Shown: positions 30,078-39,939 of the stretch, in pieces | Layout: each line of letters opens with the position of its first letter | How positions within the stretch are numbered: position 1 is the first letter of the stretch | Origin: an uncultured Anaerolineae bacterium | Lineage (GTDB): Bacteria > Chloroflexota > Anaerolineae > Anaerolineales > Villigracilaceae | Assembly (NCBI GenBank): GCA_937120535.1 | Contig: CAKZJX010000038.1 | Coordinates: 1 to 64,000 of the forward strand | Direction: 5' to 3' | DNA: 64,000 nucleotides | Made by a program: the position numbers and the translations under genes | Notes under the pieces: model-generated | Told to the model about the DNA's origin: nothing | What the model saw: the letters and a program-made list of their open reading frames with translations, nothing else | The model's database searches: none

Positions 30078-31241
30078 TCAGCGCCGCCGGCGCAAGAAGG
30101 TCGGGATGTCCAGGTCGTCGTTGCCGAAGGAGGCTAGAGGCGGAGGCGTCGGCTTGGATTCAAGAGTTGCATCGACGTTGGCCTTTTCGACGGGGCGTAT
30201 GAAATGCGCGCCGGGTGAGGTCGGCTCAGGGCGACGCGTCGGAGCCGGCCGTTCGAGGATCCGTCGAGGGAGACCGGTGCGCTCAAATCCGGTTGCAATG
30301 ACCGTGATCCGCACTTCATCTCCCATGTTGGGGTCAATCACCGCGCCGAAGATCAGGTTCACATCGGGATGAGCCGTCTCGCGGATGATGGCCGCCGCTT
30401 GGTTGACTTCAAACAGGGTCAGATTGGGACCGCCGGTGATGTTGAACAAGACGCCGCGCGCACCGTCAATGGTGATGTCCAACAACTGGCTGGAGATGGC
30501 CTGTTCGGCTGCCTTGCGCGCCCGTTCGTCGCCGCTGCCATAGCCTACCGCCATCAGGGCCGCGCCACCTTCGGCCATGATGGCGCGCACGTCGGCAAAG
30601 TCCAGATTGATCAGACCGGGGGTGGTGATCAACTCTGAGATGCCCTGAATGCCTTGGTGCAACACCTCATCGGCCATGCGGAAGGCATCTTGCAGGCTCA
30701 CGCGTTTATCGGCCAGCTGCAACAAGCGATCATTGGGAATGACGATCAAGGTGTCGGCGTGCTCTTTTAGTTTGGCGATGCCCTGCTCGGCCGCTTGGGC
30801 GCGTTTCATGCCCTCGAAGGTAAAGGGACGAGTCACCACGCCGATGGTCAGTGCGCCGGACTCTTTGGCGATCTGGGCCACGATCGGAGCTGCGCCGGTT
30901 CCGGTTCCGCCGCCCATGCCGGCAGTCACAAACACCATATCGGAGCCTTTGAGCACGTTGTATAGCTCATCCACGCTCTCTTCGGCTGCTTTGCGTCCGA
31001 TCTCTGGGTTGCCGCCGGCCCCCAGGCCGCGAGTTAGCTTTTCACCCAGCCGTACACGGGTTGGCGCTTTGGAGAGCATCAGGGCTTGGGCATCGGTGTT
31101 GACCGCAATGAATTCCACACCTTGAATGCCCTGCTCTAGCATGCGATTGACGGCATTGGAACCGCCACCGCCCACGCCGATGACCTTGATGCGGGCAAAG
31201 GACTCGGGAGCAGAAGGTCGGGAAGGTTTGGTTGCGTCCAT
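30078..31241 (-). CDS. ftsZ: Cell division protein FtsZ
   Basis: [78 protein letters not shown]; start [12 protein letters not shown] at 31241. Confidence 0.98.
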   Translation of the reverse strand: MDATKPSRPSAPESFARIKVIGVGGGGSNAVNRMLEQGIQGVEFIAVNTDAQALMLSKAPTRVRLGEKLTRGLGAGGNPEIGRKAAEESVDELYNVLKGSDMVFVTAGMGGGTGTGAAPIVAQIAKESGALTIGVVTRPFTFEGMKRAQAAEQGIAKLKEHADTLIVIPNDRLLQLADKRVSLQDAFRMADEVLHQGIQGISELITTPGLINLDFADVRAIMAEGGAALMAVGYGSGDERARKAAEQAISSQLLDITIDGARGVLFNITGGPNLTLFEVNQAAAIIRETAHPDVNLIFGAVIDPNMGDEVRITVIATGFERTGLPRRILERPAPTRRPEPTSPGAHFIRPVEKANVDATLESKPTPPPLASFGNDDLDIPTFLRRRR

Positions 31242-31275
31242 GTAATATCTCCTTTCGTCAAGATGATGAAATCGC

Positions 31276-32514
31276 TTAAGGTAGCAGTCGCTTGAACCAA
31301 TCTTTGAGATGATCGAGCAGCGTTGGCTCTCCCCTGCGGCGCCTACGCCCGCCTGCCGATACCGCTCCGCGCTGGGCAAGATGCAGGCCCCAATAGAGCA
31401 ATCCTACGCTGGTCGAAAACGCTGGGGAATGCAGACGATCCACCATGCCCAACAGCGACTCGGGCTGGGCGGTGCGCACTGGCAATCCCAGCACCTCGGA
31501 GGCCAGCTGCCGAATGCCGGGCAGCAAGGCAGTCCCGCCAGTCAACACCAAGCCGGCCGGCAGCAGACCATCGTAGCCAGAACGTTTGATTTCCTGATGG
31601 ATCAGTTCAAAGATCTCGGTCACGCGCGCTTCGATAATGTGCGCCAGGTCATAACGGCTCACCTGGATCGGACGATCCTCGCCAAACGGCTGAACGGTGA
31701 AATACTCTTCTGGTCCTACAGCGCTACGGATGGCGTGCCCTTGTTGTTTCTTGACTTCTTCAGCCTGCACCAACGGCAAACGCAGGCCATGGGAAATGTC
31801 TTGAGTGATGTGATTGCCTCCCACCGCCAATACCATGGTATGCCACACTGCGCCATCTACGTAGAGCGCCAGATCGGTTGTTCCACCGCCAATATCGCAC
31901 ACAGCCACGCCCATCTCACGCTCTTGGTCGGTCAAGGTCACTTCGCCAGCCGCCAGCGGGTTGAGCACGAACTGCATCTCTTGCACCCCGGCCTCGTGCA
32001 CACAGCGGCGCAAGTTATCCACTGTAGCAGCCGAGGCGGTGATGATGTGGGCTTCCACTTCCAGCTTATAGCCATGCATGCCAATCGGGCGGCGAATCCC
32101 TTCTTGGCCGTCAATGGCGAATCCCCGTTGAATGACGTGGATGATCTCTCGATCGGGTGGAATGGCGATGGCGCGCGCTCCATCCAGAGCGTTATACACA
32201 TCCATCTCATCCACCACGCCGCCGGCGATCGCGGTCATGCCGCGGCTGTTGACCGAAGAGACGTGTGCGCCGGCCAAACTGACCAGAGCGCTGGCGATCT
32301 CTAGGCCAGAGGTTTGCTCGGCGCGCTGCACCGAACGGCGGATGGCCTGAGAAGCAGCGTTCAAGTCCACAATGTTGCCTTTCTTGATCCCCTCCGACGG
32401 TTCAATGCCCACACCCAATACCCGAATCGTGTGCTCTCCCTCCACCCGACCGACCAGGGTGCAAATCTTGGTCGTGCCAACGTCGATCCCTACGACGATC
32501 TCGTCCATAATCAT
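31276..32514 (-). CDS. ftsA: Cell division protein FtsA
   Basis: [65 protein letters not shown]. Confidence 0.97.
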   Translation of the reverse strand: MIMDEIVVGIDVGTTKICTLVGRVEGEHTIRVLGVGIEPSEGIKKGNIVDLNAASQAIRRSVQRAEQTSGLEIASALVSLAGAHVSSVNSRGMTAIAGGVVDEMDVYNALDGARAIAIPPDREIIHVIQRGFAIDGQEGIRRPIGMHGYKLEVEAHIITASAATVDNLRRCVHEAGVQEMQFVLNPLAAGEVTLTDQEREMGVAVCDIGGGTTDLALYVDGAVWHTMVLAVGGNHITQDISHGLRLPLVQAEEVKKQQGHAIRSAVGPEEYFTVQPFGEDRPIQVSRYDLAHIIEARVTEIFELIHQEIKRSGYDGLLPAGLVLTGGTALLPGIRQLASEVLGLPVRTAQPESLLGMVDRLHSPAFSTSVGLLYWGLHLAQRGAVSAGGRRRRRGEPTLLDHLKDWFKRLLP

Positions 32515-33479
32515 TGACCTATCCGGTAGTATGGAGCGCTCGGATGCGTCATATTAATCAACGAAGGAAGGATACCGCGCTGCAAAATGGAATCCACCAG
32601 CGCAGCGTAGACGCGCAATTGCATCTCGATCTGATCGGGCCGCTCGCCAAACCAGACCGTCCACCCGCGTCGATCGGCCCATCCTAAGCCGTACTTGGGA
32701 TCGTACAGCAAGGTGAAATCGGCCGGGACGTGGGGCGCCAGCAAGCGGACGGCCTCCACTAGATGGGAAGCCAGGAACGGCGTGGGGCTCCACGGGTCTT
32801 GGTTAGACCTCGGGCCGGCCGGCGGCCTGCCAGACGCTCTCACCACGATCAGGCCGTCCACTTCGCCCCGCGGGCGAAAGATCACGCCCTGGGCGTCTAT
32901 CCAGGCATAGGCTCCGTCTTGCTCCCAACGGATCACGGGCGCTCGCTCGTGCACAGACACAATCACTCGATTCGGCCAGGCCACCGAGACCGAGGCCGCC
33001 TGAAATTCAGGAAAGTGGGCGCGCAGGGCGTTCACCGCCTGGGCCGGCTGGACCAGGAAGATCGACATTCCCTGCAGGCGCAAGACGGTCTGAACCTCCT
33101 CTGCGCTCACCATGCGAGCACCGACCAGCGTTATCTGGACAACATGAAATTGGGGGTGCGTCCAGGCCCAATATGCTGCTCCCATCAATACCGCCAAAAG
33201 CAGAAACGAGAGCATACGCCAGCCAAAAAAGCGCACTTGCGGCAGATCGGCTGCCCGCCACGACGCTCGATCGTCCAGGGCCACCGCCGCCTGATAGCGC
33301 CGCATAGAGTGCTTTGTGGGGGGTGAACGACGCATCGAGGCTTCCAGAGTCACCCCGCGCGGGGTTAGGAAGGGAGCCGTAGGAAGGCGCGTCGGCCCGT
33401 GCGCCAGGTGGCGCCGGCTGTCTTTCTTCCGTCGTTCCCGCACCCGTTCGGCACGCGTGACCTTGGATTGACGACTCAC
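32511..33479 (-). CDS. ftsQ: Cell division protein FtsQ (POTRA domain)
   Basis: Single TM then QITLVGARMVSAEEVQTVLRLQGMSIFLVQPAQAVNALRAHFPEFQAASVSVAWPNRVIVSVHERAPV; GTG start overlaps ddl TGA (GTGA). Confidence 0.9.
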   Translation of the reverse strand: MSRQSKVTRAERVRERRKKDSRRHLAHGPTRLPTAPFLTPRGVTLEASMRRSPPTKHSMRRYQAAVALDDRASWRAADLPQVRFFGWRMLSFLLLAVLMGAAYWAWTHPQFHVVQITLVGARMVSAEEVQTVLRLQGMSIFLVQPAQAVNALRAHFPEFQAASVSVAWPNRVIVSVHERAPVIRWEQDGAYAWIDAQGVIFRPRGEVDGLIVVRASGRPPAGPRSNQDPWSPTPFLASHLVEAVRLLAPHVPADFTLLYDPKYGLGWADRRGWTVWFGERPDQIEMQLRVYAALVDSILQRGILPSLINMTHPSAPYYRIGQ

Positions 33480-34600
33480 TCGCCCCTCCGATACTCTCGA
33501 ACGGTGACATCGCGCTCGGCTTTGCGCTCTAGCGCTAGTTGGATCAGGCGATCTACCAACTCGGGATACAAGATGCCGCTCGCATTCCATAGTTTGGGAT
33601 ACATGCTGATCCGAGTAAAGCCGGGGATGGTGTTTAGTTCGTTTAGAAACACCTGGCCGGTGTTCCGTTCAAGGAAGAAATCGGCGCGCGCCATGCCGGC
33701 ACAATCGATGGCCTTGTAGGCGCGCACGGCCAGTTCGCGAATGCGCTCGGCAGTCTCCAGCGGGATCTCGGCTGGGATGATCAAGCCGCTGGTGCCGTCT
33801 AGATATTTGGCTTCGTAGGAGTAAAACTCACGGCTGGGTAGGATCTCGCCACACACTGAGGCGATGGGATCATCGTTGCCTAACACGCTGACTTCGATCT
33901 CGCGCGCGCCCTCCACCCCGCGCTCCACCAGGATGCGCCGGTCAAAGGCGGCGGCTTGTTTGAGTCCCTCGATCAGATCAGCGCGGGATTTGCACTTGGT
34001 CACCCCTACTGAAGAGCCCAGGTTGGCCGGCTTGGTGAACAAGGGATAAGGCCCCAAGGCTTCGGCACGCTGTACAGCGGCGGGGAGGTCTTTTTCGATC
34101 TCCGAGCGACGCAGGATGATCCAGTCCACCACCGGAATGTCGTTGGCGCGCATCACGTCCTTGAAGACGCCTTTGTCCATGCCGAGCGAGGAGCCAAGCA
34201 CGCCGGCACCTACGTAGGCCACATCGGCCAGTTCAAACAGCCCTTGGATCGTCCCATCTTCGCCGAAGGTGCCGTGCAGGACCGGGAAATACATGTCCAC
34301 ATCGGCTATCTTCACAGCTTGACCATCGCGCAGCACATAGAGACCAGGACGGTTCGGTTCAGGGAAGATGAAGGCCGGCTCCAGCCCCTCGAGACGGTTC
34401 TGCTCCAGGGCGTCGAGCACGTTCTCGCCGACCACCCAATCGCCCTGATGAGTGATCCCTACGGGCAGAATTTCGTATTTGGCCGGGTCGAGAGCGGCCA
34501 TCACCGAGCGCGCCGAGAGCAGCGAGATCTCGTGCTCGCCTGAACGACCGCCGAACAGGACAGCTACCCGCAGTCGAGAGGAAGAGGATTCACCAGTCAC
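33476..34600 (-). CDS. ddl: D-alanine--D-alanine ligase
   Basis: VAVLFGGRSGEHEISLLSARSVMAALD; LHGTFGEDGTIQGLFELADVAYVGAGVLGSSLGMDKGVFKDVMR; LNELNTIPGFTRISMYPKLW; GTG start. Confidence 0.97.
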   Translation of the reverse strand: MTGESSSSRLRVAVLFGGRSGEHEISLLSARSVMAALDPAKYEILPVGITHQGDWVVGENVLDALEQNRLEGLEPAFIFPEPNRPGLYVLRDGQAVKIADVDMYFPVLHGTFGEDGTIQGLFELADVAYVGAGVLGSSLGMDKGVFKDVMRANDIPVVDWIILRRSEIEKDLPAAVQRAEALGPYPLFTKPANLGSSVGVTKCKSRADLIEGLKQAAAFDRRILVERGVEGAREIEVSVLGNDDPIASVCGEILPSREFYSYEAKYLDGTSGLIIPAEIPLETAERIRELAVRAYKAIDCAGMARADFFLERNTGQVFLNELNTIPGFTRISMYPKLWNASGILYPELVDRLIQLALERKAERDVTVREYRRGE

Positions 34601-35495
34601 CGATCAACTCCACTTCGAGTTCAAGGTGGATGCCAAAGCGCTCAGCCACAGTTTGCTGGGCCAGTTGAATCAGGGCCCGCACGTCTTCGGCCCGAGCTTG
34701 GCCGTGGTTGATGAAAAAGTTGGCATGCACAGGGCTGATCTCAGCGTTGCCGATGCGCGTCCCTTTCAGGCCGACGACATCGATCAGCCGGCCGGCGTAG
34801 TCGCCGGGAGGGTTTTTGAACATGGATCCCATGCTGGCCCCGGGCGGCTGGGTGGCCTTGCGACGTTCCACAAAGGTTGCGATGGCGGCAGCCACTTGGT
34901 CGGGTGAGGCCAGCTGCAGGCGCAACTCGGCAGCGAGCACCACCGCTCGCGCTTCGCCGCGCTTGAGCGCACTGGAGCGATAGCTATAGCCCATCTGCTC
35001 CACTGACCACCAGGCGCGCCCGCTCTCGGTGAGCAGGTCGGCTCGGAGCAGGTTGCCAGCCATATCGCCGCCGAAGGCGCCGGCGTTGCCGTACACGGCG
35101 CCGCCCACGGTGCCGGGCACGGTGGCTGCCCATTCTAGGCCAGCAAACCCCATAGCAGCACAACGATGGGCCAGGTTGCTGAGCGTGACGCCCGATTCAG
35201 CCCACACCCAAGGCGGATCGGCCGGCTCAAGGCGCATCGCCTTGGCCCGGTTGAGAATGACCACCCCGCGCACGCCGCGATCGCTGATCAACACGTTCGA
35301 CCCCCCGCCCAGGATCGAATAGGGCGCGCCCAGCTCCCACACGACCCGCACTACTTCGGCCAGCTCATCGGCTGAGCGGGCGACGATCAAGGCATCTGCC
35401 GGCCCGCCAATGCGCGCCGAAGTGAACGGCGCCAAGATCACGTTCTCTTGCAACCGGTCTGCAAAGCGAGCGCGCAGAGCAGGCAGCCAATCCAT
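34590..35495 (-). CDS. murB: UDP-N-acetylenolpyruvoylglucosamine reductase
   Basis: APFTSARIGGPADALIVARS; YSILGGGSNVLISDRGVRG; LEWAATVPGTVGGAVYGNAGAFGGDM; PGASMGSMFKNPPGDYAGRLID. Confidence 0.97.
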   Translation of the reverse strand: MDWLPALRARFADRLQENVILAPFTSARIGGPADALIVARSADELAEVVRVVWELGAPYSILGGGSNVLISDRGVRGVVILNRAKAMRLEPADPPWVWAESGVTLSNLAHRCAAMGFAGLEWAATVPGTVGGAVYGNAGAFGGDMAGNLLRADLLTESGRAWWSVEQMGYSYRSSALKRGEARAVVLAAELRLQLASPDQVAAAIATFVERRKATQPPGASMGSMFKNPPGDYAGRLIDVVGLKGTRIGNAEISPVHANFFINHGQARAEDVRALIQLAQQTVAERFGIHLELEVELIGDW

Positions 35496-35508
35496 GATGG
35501 TCTCGCTA

Positions 35509-35709
35509 TCACTCCTTTTGCGAGAGGTGTTCGATCAGGCGCAACACCACTCGGCGCCGATCCAAGCCGTTCCAGGTCTGGCCTGAGGCGGCGCTCTTTT
35601 TGACCCAGGCGACGCGATGTTGTGTTCCAGCGTGCACCAGCACCATATGCAGGGGCGGCAGGGCTAAGGTGTCGTTTTCGAAACGGCGCACCGTTTGTTT
35701 TTTGGTCAT
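35509..35709 (-). CDS. 66-aa uncharacterised protein between murC and murB
   Basis: ATG overlaps murC stop (ATGA); MTKKQTVRRFENDTLALPPLHMVLVHAGTQHRVAWVKKSAASGQTWNGLDRRRVVLRLIEHLSQKE. Confidence 0.7.
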   Translation of the reverse strand: MTKKQTVRRFENDTLALPPLHMVLVHAGTQHRVAWVKKSAASGQTWNGLDRRRVVLRLIEHLSQKE

Positions 35710-37121
35710 ACGTCCTCCTTTCGATCGGAAGAAAGAGCCATCAAGCCGGCATAGACTTGCTCGGCAATACGATCGGCGTCGCCGGCCGAGAAGACGATCA
35801 TCACGTCGCCCGGGCGGAGGTGATCGAGGAGGTGGCGCGCCGCCTGCTCGAGGTCCGGTAGGAATCGAGCAGCGGGATGATGCATCGAGCTGACCACCTC
35901 GGCGGCAGTAAAATCCTGTTTCGCCTCGCGTGACGCGTAGACTTCGGTCACGATCACGTGATCGGCCTGATCGAACGCCTGCACGAATTGATCGAACAGG
36001 GCCTGGGTGCGCGAGTAGGTGTGAGGCTGCCAAACGGCCCACAGGCGTTGTCCGGGGTAGCGATCGCGAGCTGCGGCTAGGGTGGCTCGGATCTCGGTCG
36101 GGTGATGGCCGTAATCGTTGACGACGACAATGCCGTTGACTTTGCCCAACACCTCGAAGCGGCGCCCCGTCCCACGAAATTCCCCCAAGGCCTCGGCCGC
36201 TTTGCGCGGCGGCAAGCCCATCAGGCCGGCCACCGCCAGGGCCGCCAGTGCGTTTTGCACGTTGTGCCGGCCTGGGAGCTGTAACGAAACCAAAACAGCA
36301 TCTGTCTCTGGAAACAGATTCGAAACGGCTTCAAAGTCAAACCCGCCGCGCTGGTTGGGGCGCAGGGCGCGCGCCAGGCTGAAATAGGGGGTATGCAACG
36401 TCTGGTCGCCTTGCAGGCCGTAGCCCACCACCGTCTGGCCCTCTCGGCGCGCTTGCACCGCCAGGGTGTTGGCCGCCGGATCGTCCAAGCAGGCGATCAC
36501 AGCGCCGTCGGCAGGCGTCAGGGCGATGAAAGCCTGAAAGGCGGCATACAGGTCTTCGAAGGTAGGATAACAATCGGGATGATCGTGTTCGACGTTGGTC
36601 ACCACGGTATAGAACGGCTTCAGGCCGAGGAACATGCGATCGTATTCATCGGCCTCGATCACGAAGGGCCGGCCCCGGCCGGCGCGGGCGTTGGTCTTCA
36701 GATTGATCAGCGTAGAGCCGAGAATGAAGGAAGGATCGCGGCCTAGGGCAAACAATAGCCAGGCGATCATGCCGGTGGTAGTGGTCTTGCCGTGGGTGCC
36801 GGCCACGGCGATGCCAAGCCGACCTTCCATCAGGTGTCCCAAGAAGTCGGCTCGTTTATAGACGGGGATGCCAAGCGCCTGAGCAGCGCGCACCTCGGGG
36901 TTGTCTTCCGGAACTGCTGAGGAGCGCACCACCCAATCGGCCCCAACCACATGCTGGGGGTGATGCCCGACAAAGATGTGGGCGCCATCGGCCTGCAGTT
37001 GGGCAGCAAACGGCGAGAGGACGCGGTCGGAACCAGAGATGGTGTAGCCCATCTCCAGCAAGAGCCGTGCGATGGCCGATAAGCCTGTTCCGCCGATGCC
37101 GATGAAGTGAACGTGAGTCAT
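35706..37121 (-). CDS. murC: UDP-N-acetylmuramate--L-alanine ligase
   Basis: MTHVHFIGIGGTGLSAIARLLLEMGYTISGSD; IAVAGTHGKTTTTGMIAW; VVNDYGHHPTEIRATLAAAR; start 37121. Confidence 0.97.
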   Translation of the reverse strand: MTHVHFIGIGGTGLSAIARLLLEMGYTISGSDRVLSPFAAQLQADGAHIFVGHHPQHVVGADWVVRSSAVPEDNPEVRAAQALGIPVYKRADFLGHLMEGRLGIAVAGTHGKTTTTGMIAWLLFALGRDPSFILGSTLINLKTNARAGRGRPFVIEADEYDRMFLGLKPFYTVVTNVEHDHPDCYPTFEDLYAAFQAFIALTPADGAVIACLDDPAANTLAVQARREGQTVVGYGLQGDQTLHTPYFSLARALRPNQRGGFDFEAVSNLFPETDAVLVSLQLPGRHNVQNALAALAVAGLMGLPPRKAAEALGEFRGTGRRFEVLGKVNGIVVVNDYGHHPTEIRATLAAARDRYPGQRLWAVWQPHTYSRTQALFDQFVQAFDQADHVIVTEVYASREAKQDFTAAEVVSSMHHPAARFLPDLEQAARHLLDHLRPGDVMIVFSAGDADRIAEQVYAGLMALSSDRKEDV

Positions 37122-37149
37122 AGCGCCAATCCGCTTGGAGGTTGCTGTC

Positions 37150-37680
37150 TCATACGTATACAACCAAGATGAAAACCAACACGACAATGACGGCAAAATA
37201 AACACCGGGGATGCCAATGAAGTTGGGCGGCATGTATTTGAGCATATTTTCAGTGAGCTGTTGGAGCGCCGGCGGGCCGGCGCGCACAATATCGCCCACA
37301 TAGCCGGATTCAGCCCAATAGACCCACACCGTGCCGAAGATCAGATAACCGTTGAAGGCGCCCAACACCATGCCAAACAGAGCATCTTGCAATCGCTCGC
37401 GCCGCGAGGCTGCCTGAAAGCGCGCCACGCTGATCACCGTTTGATAGCCAAAGAACGTCAAGGTGACTAAGACGATCACGCGCAGCCAAAAGAAAGACTC
37501 CGGATCGCTCTGTGGGAGTCCTTTTACAATGGGAACATAGGTTTGCAACAAGTAGTTCAACGCCAACGCCACGATCACAGCAAACCCGACCAGCAGTTCT
37601 TTGGCCCAGCCACGAAAATATCCGATCACGGCAAAGAACGCCACAAAAATCCAGAAGACATAGTGCAAGCTGATCAACAT
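37150..37680 (-). CDS. CvpA-family membrane protein
   Basis: FWIFVAFFAVIGYFRGWAKELLVGFAVIVALAL...LGAFNGYLIFGTVWVYW; four TM segments; overlaps murG by 7 nt. Confidence 0.8.
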   Translation of the reverse strand: MLISLHYVFWIFVAFFAVIGYFRGWAKELLVGFAVIVALALNYLLQTYVPIVKGLPQSDPESFFWLRVIVLVTLTFFGYQTVISVARFQAASRRERLQDALFGMVLGAFNGYLIFGTVWVYWAESGYVGDIVRAGPPALQQLTENMLKYMPPNFIGIPGVYFAVIVVLVFILVVYV

Positions 37681-38777
37681 AGCTGCGCCTCCTCAGCCAA
37701 CGCCATGAGCTGCTGCGCCAGGCGTTGGGCTGCATCGGGACGAGCTAGAGCACGCATGGCGGCACTCATGGCCTGGCGCTTGGCCGGCGCACTCAAGATG
37801 GCCTTAACGGTTGCCAAAAGCTCCGCTGTCAGGATGTGGTCTTCCAGCACAATCGCTGCGCCGTGAGCGGCCAGATAATCGGCGTTTACCCTTTGATAGC
37901 GCCAAGCATGGGGATAGGGCGCCAAGATGGCTGGCAACCCAAAGAGCGGATACTCGCCCAGGACAGAAGCGCCGGCCCGCGAGACCACCAGATCGGCGGC
38001 TGCCAAGGCTGCCCCTATCTCCTCATGCAGATAGGGGAAGGGCCGATATCCCTGACGCTGCTCCGCCGGCAGTTCCAGCGCCGCCTGTTGGGCCATCGGC
38101 CAATCCAATTCACCGGTCACGTGGATCACCTGCGCCACTTCTAACAGCGCCGCCAGATTGCGAAAGACCGCTTGATTAATCGAACGAGCCCCGCGGCTGC
38201 CGCCGGTGACCAACAGCACAGGCCGCTCGCCGACCAACCCCAGGCGGGCGCGGGCCGCTTCGCGGCTCCAGGTCGTCAGGCCGGCCCGAACCGGATACCC
38301 GGTCTCCACCAGCGGGGCGCCAGGCCAAAAATACCGCTGCGAGGCCGAAAGCGTGACGGCGATGCGATCGGCAAAGCGGGCCACTAGCTTGGCCGCTAGC
38401 GCTGGCTCCAGATCGGGCACATAGAGCAAAATAGGAAGGTGACGCCCCGCCAAAGCCATCGGGCCGGCCAGATAACCCCCGGTAAAGAACAGCACATCTG
38501 GCTGAAACGCCCACAGAATGCGTCGCGAGGCCAGATATCCGCGCAGCAAACGGACCAGATTGTGCGGCAGAGCGCGCCAACCCACGCCGTGCAGGCCGGC
38601 GGCCGGAATGGTCTGGAACGGAATGCCCTGGCGAGTCACCAACGCCGCCTCCATGCCACCTTCTCCGCCCACCCACAGAACATCCACGGTCGGTCGATAC
38701 TCACGCAGCGCCTCGAGCGCGGCGAGAGCGGGATACACGCCGCCGCCGGTTCCACCCGCGCAAATCAACAATCGCAC
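37674..38777 (-). CDS. murG: UDP-N-acetylglucosamine--(pentapeptide) pyrophosphoryl-undecaprenol GlcNAc transferase
   Basis: VRLLICAGGTGGGVYPALAALEAL; PVLLVTGGSRGARSINQAVF; GTG 38777 preceded by AGGAGG with 7-nt spacing; ORF track starts at ATG 38834. Confidence 0.95.
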   Translation of the reverse strand: MRLLICAGGTGGGVYPALAALEALREYRPTVDVLWVGGEGGMEAALVTRQGIPFQTIPAAGLHGVGWRALPHNLVRLLRGYLASRRILWAFQPDVLFFTGGYLAGPMALAGRHLPILLYVPDLEPALAAKLVARFADRIAVTLSASQRYFWPGAPLVETGYPVRAGLTTWSREAARARLGLVGERPVLLVTGGSRGARSINQAVFRNLAALLEVAQVIHVTGELDWPMAQQAALELPAEQRQGYRPFPYLHEEIGAALAAADLVVSRAGASVLGEYPLFGLPAILAPYPHAWRYQRVNADYLAAHGAAIVLEDHILTAELLATVKAILSAPAKRQAMSAAMRALARPDAAQRLAQQLMALAEEAQLC

Positions 38778-39939
38778 CGAAAGACCTCCTATCGTCTTCG
38801 TCGGCTCTCGCCTGCCCTTGCTGGCGAGAGACATTCATCACAATCCCGACCGCCGCCAACATCACCGTCAAATTCGAGCCGCCAGCGCTCACGAACGGCA
38901 AAGCGTTTCCGGCGAAGGGCAACAGGCCGACCATCACCGCCATGTTGATCAACGCCTCCAGGCCGATCCAGATCACCAAGCCAGTTGCCAAGAGCGTCCC
39001 CAACATATCCGGCGCCCGGCGGGCGATCACCAGCCCACGCCAGATCAACAGGCCATACAACCCCATCAAAACGGTTGCACCCAGCACCCCTAGCTCTTCT
39101 ACCACCACGGCAAAAATGCTATCGGTTGGTGGCAGGGGCAAACCGGTGAACTTGCTGAGCGATTGCCCCAGACCACGGCCAAACAGTCCACCCCCCACAA
39201 TCGCCTCGAAGGAGCGCGACAAGTGATACGAAGCCTGGGTCGGATCCTTCAAGCTGAGCAAGAACTCTTCAACTCGCTGCTGGCCGGTGGCGTTCAACTG
39301 CACCACAATCCAGCCGATCAGCAACGTAACGCCCAGCATGACCAGAATCTGCCTGAGATCGCCGCCGGCCAAGAAGAACAACAAACCGCCCATCAAGAAC
39401 ACCGTACCGGCGGCGCTCAAATCAGGCTGCAAGAAGATCAAACCACCAAACAGACCCAGAATAACGCTCAACGGCAAAAAGCCCAGGCTAAACACATTCA
39501 ACATCGCCCGTTTGGAATACAACCACACCGAGAGATAAATAATACTGACCAACTTGGCCAACTCCGAAGGCTGTACCGAGCCATCAAAAAACGCTCGCTT
39601 CGCCCCGAAGCGAATCTCCTTCATCAACAGGACACCGACCAGCAACACCAGGGTCACCGCTGTCACCGGCACGATCAAACGGCTCCAATGGTGATAATCA
39701 AAGCGCGAGAGCACCGCCGTTCCCACCGAGCCGATCGCCAACCACAGCAACTGCCGCTTGAACATATACATCGGCTCGCGCCCCATCACTTCTAGCGAGA
39801 AATCCCAAGAGGCCGAGAACAGGATGATCAAGCCGAAGACCAGCAAGCCGATCAACGCCAACAAAAACGGCATATCCACCTTGCGGCCGGCCGTCGGCTC
39901 AACAGAAGCGACGGGGGTCACGACAATTCCTGTACCCAT
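38701..39939 (-). CDS. ftsW: FtsW/RodA/SpoVE-family glycosyltransferase
   Basis: LFSASWDFSLEVMGREPMYMFKRQLLWLAIGSVGTAVLSRFDYHHW; LQPDLSAAGTVFLMGGLLFFLAG; PTDSIFAVVVEELGVLGATVLMGLYGLLIWRG; LPFVSAGGSNLTVMLAAVGIVMNVSR. Confidence 0.96.
   Translation of the reverse strand: MGTGIVVTPVASVEPTAGRKVDMPFLLALIGLLVFGLIILFSASWDFSLEVMGREPMYMFKRQLLWLAIGSVGTAVLSRFDYHHWSRLIVPVTAVTLVLLVGVLLMKEIRFGAKRAFFDGSVQPSELAKLVSIIYLSVWLYSKRAMLNVFSLGFLPLSVILGLFGGLIFLQPDLSAAGTVFLMGGLLFFLAGGDLRQILVMLGVTLLIGWIVVQLNATGQQRVEEFLLSLKDPTQASYHLSRSFEAIVGGGLFGRGLGQSLSKFTGLPLPPTDSIFAVVVEELGVLGATVLMGLYGLLIWRGLVIARRAPDMLGTLLATGLVIWIGLEALINMAVMVGLLPFAGNALPFVSAGGSNLTVMLAAVGIVMNVSRQQGQARADEDDRRSFGAIVDLRGWNRRRRVSRSRRARGAA

Noticed and set aside
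31309-32304. 331-aa plus-strand ORF antisense to ftsA
   Set aside because: Shadow ORF of a clearly identified ftsA.
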